Shown: one piece after another, positions 57,618 through 64,000 of the stretch | Position numbering within the stretch: the first letter of the stretch is position 1 | How the letters are laid out: each line of letters opens with the position of its first letter | DNA from: an uncultured Cellvibrionales bacterium | GTDB taxonomy: Bacteria > Pseudomonadota > Gammaproteobacteria > Pseudomonadales > Porticoccaceae | Length of the DNA stretch: 64,000 bases | NCBI GenBank assembly: GCA_913031145.1 | Contig: CAJWCO010000002.1 | Span: forward strand, 38,648 to 102,647 | Reading direction: 5' to 3' | The notes under the pieces: generated by a model | Seen by the model: the letters and a program-made list of their open reading frames with translations, nothing else | Database searches by the model: none | Told to the model about the DNA's origin: nothing | Position numbers and translations under genes: made by a program

Positions 57618-59165
57618 ATGAATGGCGCCGAAGCCCTAATTAAAACGCTCTATGAAAGTGGAATAGACGTGTGCTTTGCAAATCCTGGTACTTCGGAAAT
57701 GCAGTTGGTCGCCGCTATCGATCAACAAGAGGGCATGCGCGCCATACTTGGCCTGTTTGAAGGTGTCGTCACAGGCGCAGCAGATGGCTATGGCCGCATG
57801 ACCGACAAACCGGCTGCAACGCTCTTGCATCTCGGCCCTGGACTGGCCAATGGCTTGGCCAACTTGCACAATGCCAAGCGGGCGCGATCACCCGTGGTTA
57901 ACATTGTTGGTGATCATGCGGTCGATCACTTGAAATATAACGCGCCTTTGACCTCAGACGTTATAGGTGTTGCCACTCCGATGTCGGATTGGGTGCGCAC
58001 CTCGACCTCGCCGAGCGATCTCGCAGTCGCGGGCGCTGAGGCCGTCGGTGAGGCATTGCACTATCCCGGTCAGATCGCCACAGTTATTGCGCCGGGTGAC
58101 CATGCTTGGACGGACGGCGCGCAAGCGGCAAACGTTGCTATTAAACCAGCAATCCCCAAGGTCAGTGATGAGGCGATCCAAACAGCCGCGCAAGCCCTCA
58201 AAAAACCTGGAAACTGCGCGTTATTTTTGGGTAGTCGAGCACTCCGCGAGGGCGCGCTTTTTCAAGCTGGCCGTATCGCTGCGGCAACTGGGGCACGCCT
58301 GATTTGCGAGACGTTGCCCGCACGATGGCAGCGTGGTGCCGGCCGGGTGCCTGTCGAGCGCCTACCCTACTTCGCTGAGCAGGCGGTAAAACATCTAAAA
58401 GGCCTTGAGCAAATCGTTTTTATCGGTGCAAATCCGCCGGTTGCTTTTTTCGCGTACCCTGACAAGCCAGGTTGGCTGTCACCAAAAGATGCCGAACTCG
58501 TGCAGTTAGCATCGGCGCGAGTCAATGCAGAGGACGCCTTACGTCGGCTTGCCGACGCACTTGACGCACCCGACAGGCCAACGAACATCCAAAAACGGCA
58601 ACCGCACTCCTACGAAGAAGGTCCACTAACAACATTGGCAGCTGGCATTATTACTGCCAATCTATTACCAGAAAACGCCATCGTCTCTGACGAGGCAGGT
58701 ACCAGTGGTGGACCCTTTTACAAATATTGTGGGAGTGGCGCAAAACACGACTGGCTGATACTCACAGGGGGCGCTATTGGACAAGGCTTACCCGCGTCGG
58801 CCGGCGCCGCTGTGGCCTGCCCTGATCGAAAAGTGATTGCATTACAAGCGGATGGCTCTGGAATGTACACATTACAAGCGCTCTGGACCATGGCTCGAGA
58901 GAACCTCGACGTGACCACCATAATCATGAAAAACAACAGCTACGGTATTTTAAATATCGAATTAGGTCGCGTTGGCGTTAAAGAACCTGGAGCTAAGGCC
59001 CTTTCTTTGCTGGATTTGACCAACCCAGAACTCGACTGGGTCGCTCTATCTGAAGGGATGGGTGTTCCTGCAAAACGCGCAGAGACGACCCAGCAATTTT
59101 CTGAAGCGCTGCAAGAAGCTATTAATGGTAATGGTCCGCGACTGATCGAAGCCGTACTTAAATAA
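57618..59165 (+). CDS. Thiamine-diphosphate-dependent enzyme, acetolactate synthase large subunit-like
   Basis: A 515-aa ThDP enzyme of the pyruvate oxidase/AHAS superfamily. The activating Glu48 (LFEGVVTGAADGYGR) and the ThDP/Mg motif ADGSG (411-415) with NN at 439-440 are present, so it should be active. It is shorter than biosynthetic acetolactate synthases (about 560-590), lacks a visible regulatory partner, and resembles the stand-alone clade near benzoylformate decarboxylases and oxalyl-CoA decarboxylase-like proteins. It is divergent from the catabolic operon and 51 bases before the MATE gene. The keto acid used is unknown. Confidence 0.85.
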   Translation: MNGAEALIKTLYESGIDVCFANPGTSEMQLVAAIDQQEGMRAILGLFEGVVTGAADGYGRMTDKPAATLLHLGPGLANGLANLHNAKRARSPVVNIVGDHAVDHLKYNAPLTSDVIGVATPMSDWVRTSTSPSDLAVAGAEAVGEALHYPGQIATVIAPGDHAWTDGAQAANVAIKPAIPKVSDEAIQTAAQALKKPGNCALFLGSRALREGALFQAGRIAAATGARLICETLPARWQRGAGRVPVERLPYFAEQAVKHLKGLEQIVFIGANPPVAFFAYPDKPGWLSPKDAELVQLASARVNAEDALRRLADALDAPDRPTNIQKRQPHSYEEGPLTTLAAGIITANLLPENAIVSDEAGTSGGPFYKYCGSGAKHDWLILTGGAIGQGLPASAGAAVACPDRKVIALQADGSGMYTLQALWTMARENLDVTTIIMKNNSYGILNIELGRVGVKEPGAKALSLLDLTNPELDWVALSEGMGVPAKRAETTQQFSEALQEAINGNGPRLIEAVLK

Positions 59166-59216
59166 TTTGGCGTAACCACCGTCCCATCCCTGCTCGTCGA
59201 CAATAAGGATACATGT

Positions 59217-60632
59217 TTGCGCTTATTACAATCGGAAGATGCGTCGTCAAAGACGCTCACCCGCGGACCTATTGCCTCAACACTTGCGCGATTCTCGTTG
59301 CCCTTAACAACCACCCTTTTACTGCATAGTGTGGTGGGCTCTTGGAGTGCCTTTTGGGTCAGTCGTACACTTGGAGCCAACGAACTCGTCGCAGTCATCA
59401 ATGCGAATATTATTGTCGGATTGCTAATGGCCGTCATTTTTGGGTTTGGTGCGACTGCTGGCATCTTTATTGGACAGGCCATAGGTGCAAATGACTTAGA
59501 TTCTGCCAAAAAACTCTTTGGCACGGCCATGACATTTGCCATGAGTTCCGGTTTTTTTCTTGCGCTGATCGGCTATTTGGGCGTGCACTCCATCGCCGAT
59601 CTGTTACACATGCCCCTAGAAGCCCGCGGGGCGTCAATCGCTTACTTTCAAATTTTTTGCCTTTCCTTACCGACCCTGTTCGCCTATGTTTTCGCATCCC
59701 AAATTTTGCGTAGTATAGGCGATGCCAGAACGCCCTTTATTTTTTCCAGCCTATGGATTGGTCTAAGTTTTGTTCTCACCCCGTTGTTTCTCACCGGAAT
59801 CTTTGGACTACCGCAATTTGGGCTGGCGGGCGCAGCTATGGCGTCGTGCATTGCCAATGCGCTTGCCGTCGTCATGATGGCGCTCTACGTGTACCAAAAA
59901 GATCATCAAATTGCGTTGCGAGGCGCAGAACTTCGTTATTTACGATTGACCCCAAACATCCTTTTTCGCCTCGCTAAAAAAGCATTACCGACATCTATCG
60001 AGTCAATTATTGTTCAAGGTTCTTACTTCGCCCTACTCTTTTTAGTGAATGCACAAGGAACGGCCACAGCAGCAGGCTATGCCGCCAGCGCCCAGCTATG
60101 GGGCTATGTTGGGATACCGGTAATAGCGATTCCGGCGTCTATGTCCGCCATGGCTGCGCAAAACATCGGCGCTGGCCAATGGGTGCGCGTCGAAAAAATT
60201 ATGCTATATGGCTGTGCGCTAACGGTACTAGCGACAACTAGTTTGGCGGTTATCACATGGTCGCTTGGCGATTTACCTTTTTTACTGTTCTTACCAGAGG
60301 GAAGTATCGCGCTTCAATCAGCGCTGGAAATCAATAGCATTGCTGTTTGGAGCATACCTTTGTTAGCCATCACTTCTAGCCTATTCGCAATCGTTCGCGC
60401 CAATGGGTCCATGCTAGCACCCGCCGTGATCTTTACCGTCACCATGTGGGGGTTGAGAATTCCCTTTGCATATCTGATGGAACCCGTTCTTGGAGCAGCT
60501 GCCATCTGGTGGAGTTTCCCCCTCAGTGCGTTTATGTCCGCGCTACTCGCCATTCTCTATTACCGAACAGGAAGCTGGCGATCAGGCTCACTTTTTCCTG
60601 CGGAATCCTCAGTCGCACGAGTTCTTCAGTGA
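59217..60632 (+). CDS. MATE-family efflux transporter
   Basis: Twelve-helix inner-membrane exporter of 471 aa. The two-fold repeat of MATE proteins is visible: FSLPLTTTLLLHSVVG / ANIIVGLLMAVIFGFGATAGIFIGQAIGAND in the first half and ALPTSIESIIVQGSYFALLF / IPASMSAMAAQNIGAGQ in the second. It begins at a TTG (59217), seven bases after an AAGGA site; an ATG at 59213 is in a different frame. Likely co-transcribed with the ThDP enzyme, so it may export a product or a toxic analogue. Confidence 0.88.
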   Translation: MRLLQSEDASSKTLTRGPIASTLARFSLPLTTTLLLHSVVGSWSAFWVSRTLGANELVAVINANIIVGLLMAVIFGFGATAGIFIGQAIGANDLDSAKKLFGTAMTFAMSSGFFLALIGYLGVHSIADLLHMPLEARGASIAYFQIFCLSLPTLFAYVFASQILRSIGDARTPFIFSSLWIGLSFVLTPLFLTGIFGLPQFGLAGAAMASCIANALAVVMMALYVYQKDHQIALRGAELRYLRLTPNILFRLAKKALPTSIESIIVQGSYFALLFLVNAQGTATAAGYAASAQLWGYVGIPVIAIPASMSAMAAQNIGAGQWVRVEKIMLYGCALTVLATTSLAVITWSLGDLPFLLFLPEGSIALQSALEINSIAVWSIPLLAITSSLFAIVRANGSMLAPAVIFTVTMWGLRIPFAYLMEPVLGAAAIWWSFPLSAFMSALLAILYYRTGSWRSGSLFPAESSVARVLQ

Positions 60633-60808
60633 AATGTGCAACAAAGCACTGTGAACTCCGCTTTAGCGCACACTCATACCCTGTTTGGCCAATCTGGCTA
60701 ACGCACTGCACATCGGTAAATAGAGGCGGCATTTTGGGGGGATGTGGTCAAGCGTGAGTCTGATCTGCCCAGTATGGTACTTGAAGCTTCGAGAACACTA
60801 ATGGCACT

Positions 60809-62284
60809 ATGAGCAATATGACAATGATTAATACACGCCTTGGGCGAGTGCAAGGATTCCGTCAGGGAAATGCGAATATGTTCCTTGGCGTGCGTTATGG
60901 CGAACCACCCGTTGGACCCCGACGTTTTCTTCCCGCAACCATGACCGATGGTTGGTCTGGCACCCATGATGCGACCCAATATGGCGATCGAGCCATGCAA
61001 AACCCTGGCACCTTGATCGACCGACAACAGGTTGCTGACCAGATGAGCGAAGATTGCTTAAACCTCAACATTGCCGTGCCTGCCGTAGCTCAAACTAGCC
61101 CGCCAACGAATACCTATCGGCCGGTTCTACTGTGGATTCATGGCGGAGGTTTTATCGGTGGCTCAGCTAATGAATATGACGCCAGTGTATTGGCGCAACA
61201 AGGTAATATGGTGATCGTGACGGTCAATTACCGACTCGGCACACTCGGTCTTTTAGATCTTTCTGCGCATGGCACTCAATACCAAGGGTCTTCATCAAAT
61301 ACCGTGCGCGATCTAGTTCTCGCGCTACAGTGGATTCAAGACAACATTCACGATTATGGCGGTTGCTCAGACAACGTTACCATCGCGGGCGAGTCCTCGG
61401 GCGCAACGCTGGTTCTGACCTTATTAGCGACGCCGTCAGCAGACGGTCTATACCACAAAGCCATCGCCAACAGCCCCACTTGCGCGTATATGCGGGCAAC
61501 AGACCCAACACCAAAATGGGCGGCAAAACTCAATATTGAAAGGTCTGCGTTCGCGGACACATTACTGGCAATGTCCGCACAGGAAATAATCGATCTAGGA
61601 TGGCGTTACCGCGTTGAAGTCGATGGAACCGTTGTCACACGCACGACCTACGAGGCCATTACCGACCGCGGCGCGAATGGGGTACCGCTTTTGATCGGTT
61701 CAAATTTGAACGAAGGCACCCTCTACACCCAAGGGCGCGATGACCCACAAGAGCACTATCCCCACTTGAACGCGTCACTTGTACAGGAAATGCTCTGTGG
61801 AGGGGACCCAACCCACTATTTGAAGCGCTTCAAAGAGACCTATCCGCAAGCAACACCGGGGAAGATTCACGAAATGATATGGACGGACATGTTCAGGCGA
61901 ACGGCCACCACCGCCGCCGCATTAGCGTCGCAGGCAGGCGTGGGTGGATGGTTATATCGGTTTGATCTGCCAGCAAACCTTCCTGGATTTGAGCGCTACG
62001 GGGCGACACATTCTTGTGAGATCCCGTTCACCTTTAACACCTTTGATAATCCGTCGACCCAAGCTCATACCTTTCATGACCGCAACAGTCCAAGCGTGCG
62101 AGACATTGCTTTAAAGTGGTCGACACTGGTTATTAACTTCTGTAGCCACGGCGTGCCGAGGGCAGACGGCGTTCCCGATTGGCCCCGATATGAATCAGAT
62201 GGCAGGCGCTGTTTAGTGGTGGGCGATCACTTTGAGGTGGTATCCGATCCAGATCGTCTTCATCGTTCAATGTGGAACGGTTAA
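60809..62284 (+). CDS. Type B carboxylesterase
   Basis: Esterase/lipase of 491 aa with the cholinesterase-like fold and no clear signal peptide. It shows the oxyanion loop IHGGGF (about 110-115), the nucleophile Ser196 in GESSG, acid Glu in SNLNEGTLY and base His in GATHSCEIPF. The N-terminal TRLGRVQGF is typical. Bacterial members cleave hydrophobic esters and carbamates. Weak ribosome site at MSNM; initiation at the fourth codon (ATG) is possible. Confidence 0.9.
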   Translation: MSNMTMINTRLGRVQGFRQGNANMFLGVRYGEPPVGPRRFLPATMTDGWSGTHDATQYGDRAMQNPGTLIDRQQVADQMSEDCLNLNIAVPAVAQTSPPTNTYRPVLLWIHGGGFIGGSANEYDASVLAQQGNMVIVTVNYRLGTLGLLDLSAHGTQYQGSSSNTVRDLVLALQWIQDNIHDYGGCSDNVTIAGESSGATLVLTLLATPSADGLYHKAIANSPTCAYMRATDPTPKWAAKLNIERSAFADTLLAMSAQEIIDLGWRYRVEVDGTVVTRTTYEAITDRGANGVPLLIGSNLNEGTLYTQGRDDPQEHYPHLNASLVQEMLCGGDPTHYLKRFKETYPQATPGKIHEMIWTDMFRRTATTAAALASQAGVGGWLYRFDLPANLPGFERYGATHSCEIPFTFNTFDNPSTQAHTFHDRNSPSVRDIALKWSTLVINFCSHGVPRADGVPDWPRYESDGRRCLVVGDHFEVVSDPDRLHRSMWNG

Positions 62285-62369
62285 ACGCCGTAGCCTCAGG
62301 TATCTTTGCTGACAAGCGGACTCAAAGGCATCAATCGTCCTAACTACAGTAATAATTCTGGAGACCTTT

Positions 62370-63383
62370 ATGCCCCATGACAATCAGCAAATTCTTATTA
62401 ATAGTCTGCCCAGTGGGAAATTATCGGCCGATAACTATCGTCCTACGTCGGCCCCTATCCCCGTCATCGGCGACGGCGAAATATTGGTAAAAACCACTGC
62501 GTTTTTGCTGTCCGCAGGCTCACGAGCCGGTTTGCAGGGGAGCGCCAGTTACGCGGGTGCGCCCAGCGCAGGGAGGGTAATGAACAGCTCTGGCGTCGGC
62601 GAGGTGATCAGCAGTCAATGCCGCGATGTGCCAGTGGGTCGCTACGTCCAGGTCCCAACAGGCTGGCAACAATTTTCCGCCCACAGTGGATATGATGCGA
62701 CCGTGATTCCCGCAGACCACAACCCCATCGACTATCTTGGGCCCTTGGGTATCAATGGTCTGACTGCATACTTTGGGCTTCTCGATGTCGCCCAAATCCA
62801 AGCCGGAGAGAACGTCATGGTATCGGCCGCCGCAGGCTCAGTAGGACACCTGGTGGGGCAAATCGCAACACTTAAAGGTGCCCATGTGGTCGGTATCTGC
62901 GGTAGTAACGCAAAAGCGGAACGACTGGTTTCCGAGCTTGGCTTCAGGACTGCTGTTAACTATAAGAGCGGTCACTACAGAGACCAATTAAAAACCGCAA
63001 CACCGAATGGCGTAGACATCTACTTCGACAACACCGGCGGTATGATCTTAGGTTCTGCTTTATTTCGCATGAATCTTCGTGGACGGATTGCCTGTTGCGG
63101 TGTAGTATCTCAATATGACACTGATCGTCCAGAGCCTGCACCCAAAGGAATTCCAGGGCTATTGGTCAACAAGCGACTTACCATGCGCGGATTTCTGGTG
63201 TACGACTACGCGCAACGATTCAATGAAGCCCGCAATGAATTACAGGGATGGCTGGCACGCAATGAACTGATCAGTCTCACCGATGAAGTCTATGGGCTAG
63301 ACAGCGCGCCCGAAGCGTTTGTTGACTTGCTGGGCGGCGGAAATATCGGCACGCGAATAGTTCGGCTCGACCAAGCAACGTAA
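62370..63383 (+). CDS. MDR-family NADP-dependent oxidoreductase (CurA / 15-oxoprostaglandin 13-reductase-like)
   Basis: Medium-chain reductase of 337 aa with no zinc ligands, so an enone reductase rather than an alcohol dehydrogenase. It has the N-terminal GroES-like domain (DNYRPTSAPIPVIGDGEILVKT) and the nucleotide fold with VSAAAGSVGHLVGQIA and IYFDNTGGMIL. Members reduce alpha,beta-unsaturated ketones with NADPH. GGAG lies seven bases before the ATG. It ends 303 bases before the convergent aldose epimerase gene. Confidence 0.9.
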   Translation: MPHDNQQILINSLPSGKLSADNYRPTSAPIPVIGDGEILVKTTAFLLSAGSRAGLQGSASYAGAPSAGRVMNSSGVGEVISSQCRDVPVGRYVQVPTGWQQFSAHSGYDATVIPADHNPIDYLGPLGINGLTAYFGLLDVAQIQAGENVMVSAAAGSVGHLVGQIATLKGAHVVGICGSNAKAERLVSELGFRTAVNYKSGHYRDQLKTATPNGVDIYFDNTGGMILGSALFRMNLRGRIACCGVVSQYDTDRPEPAPKGIPGLLVNKRLTMRGFLVYDYAQRFNEARNELQGWLARNELISLTDEVYGLDSAPEAFVDLLGGGNIGTRIVRLDQAT

Positions 63384-63686
63384 TGGCCGGCATACAGCCG
63401 ACCGCACACTCTAAAGGCAATAACTGCGCGGCTAACAGTATCAGCATCAACAACGGCATAAACCTTGGATTAGGACGTATTTTTTGCTAAAGCAACGGGC
63501 GCTATCAGACTAAGTCCGCTAGATAGTAGCCCTTCGCAAAAAAAATACTTTGCACTAACCATCATTTAATTTCCATATCCCACCTAAGTAAACATTCATC
63601 AGCGCTGAAAATAAGCTGATGAATGCCCATATGTTTCTTATATTACTTAGTCTCTTCAAAAAGTTGTACACTATAAATGCAAGTTT
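63384..63686. other. Intergenic region between convergent genes
   Basis: 303 bases without a supported gene. It holds the bidirectional terminator at 63593-63625 and a short AT-rich tract near 63540. Confidence 0.4.
63593..63625. terminator. Perfect 11-bp hairpin, probable bidirectional terminator
   Basis: CATTCATCAGC (63593-63603) and GCTGATGAATG (63615-63625) pair perfectly around an 11-base loop. On the minus strand the stem is followed by TTTACTT, which suits the leftward aldose epimerase gene; on the plus strand the T run is absent. Confidence 0.6.
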
Positions 63687-64000
63687 TTATTTAAACCCAA
63701 ATCGATAAACAGATGTTGTGGAGTACGTTTCACCAGGAGCCAAAATTGAGTTAGGAAAGTTTGGTTGATTGGGCGCATCGGGATAGTTTTGAGTTTCAAG
63801 GGCGATACCGTAGCGATGTTTTACGATGTTTCCTGCCTTGCCTTTTACCGTGCCGTCCATAAAGTTTCCCGCATAGAATTGAAGCGCCGGCTCTTGCGTT
63901 AAAATTTCCATTGTGCGGCCGCTAATAGGATCGTGCATTGTTACCTGATGAACGAGCGATCCGTTTGATTCAGTAAATACCCAATTGTGATCATAGCCAC
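63687..64000 (-). CDS. galM: Aldose 1-epimerase, C-terminal part (start outside window)
   Basis: The last 104 codons of a mutarotase that interconverts alpha and beta anomers of aldoses. Read on the minus strand it begins GYDHNWVF and continues MHDPISGRTMEILTQEPALQ, AGNFMDGTVKGKAG, ALETQNYPDAPNQPNFP and the end TSVYRFG, which are typical of GalM; the ETQ glutamate is the catalytic base of the family. The 5' part lies beyond base 64000. Confidence 0.92.
   Translation of the reverse strand, partial: GYDHNWVFTESNGSLVHQVTMHDPISGRTMEILTQEPALQFYAGNFMDGTVKGKAGNIVKHRYGIALETQNYPDAPNQPNFPNSILAPGETYSTTSVYRFGFK

Noticed and set aside
58940..59542. 200-codon minus-strand frame
   Set aside because: It lies opposite the end of the ThDP enzyme and the start of the MATE transporter, both of which have clear motifs.

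Overview
The window looks like a chromosomal segment of a free-living, probably marine gammaproteobacterium with about 50% GC. Three things point there: a complete gammaproteobacterial-type division and cell-wall (dcw) cluster, a type A RNase P RNA beside it, and the arrangement purL / divergent mltF / convergent tadA known from enterobacteria. No phage, transposon, CRISPR array or tRNA was seen. A more precise taxonomic call would be guesswork.

Layout. (1) 1-12350, minus strand: one operon mraZ-rsmH-ftsL-ftsI-murE-murF-mraY-murD-ftsW-murG-murC (murC runs off the left edge). It has a sigma70-like promoter and three MraZ boxes at exact 10-bp spacing just before mraZ. (2) 12.4-23 kb: rnpB, a DUF5062-type small protein, purL, mltF, tadA, epmB (EF-P lysylation), a DUF4239 membrane protein, a metallo-beta-lactamase-fold lipoprotein and ppnP. 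(3) 23.1-26.7 kb: a four-gene Mn/Fe ABC importer of the Sit/Yfe type. (4) 26.9-31.3 kb: a photolyase/cryptochrome-family protein that seems to lack most of the iron-sulfur cysteines of its relatives, and ppc.

(5) 31.7-63.4 kb: a catabolic, accessory-looking half with loose spacing. It holds a haloalkane dehalogenase, an alpha-methylacyl-CoA racemase-like CoA transferase with an acyl-CoA dehydrogenase, two hydrolases of lipase/esterase families, a TonB-dependent receptor, a two-subunit acyl-CoA dehydrogenase with a thiolase, and an eight-gene operon (47.0-57.4 kb). That operon encodes uptake (MFS/GPH), CoA activation, an APH-like kinase fold, a hotdog protein, crotonases, hydroxyacyl-CoA dehydrogenase and acyl-CoA dehydrogenase. 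Facing away from it are a thiamine-diphosphate enzyme and a MATE exporter, then a carboxylesterase, a zinc-independent MDR reductase and the C-terminal end of an aldose 1-epimerase. Together this suggests import, hydrolysis, CoA-activation and beta-oxidation of hydrophobic carboxylates, possibly branched, terpenoid or steroid-like. The substrate cannot be read from sequence.

The most unusual object is the isolated gene at 38996-39706. It encodes a 236-residue cytoplasmic-looking protein built almost entirely of heptads with a hydrophobic residue at position a and asparagine at position d, the pattern known from trimeric surface adhesin stalks but here without signal peptide, head or membrane anchor. 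I could not assign it to a family.
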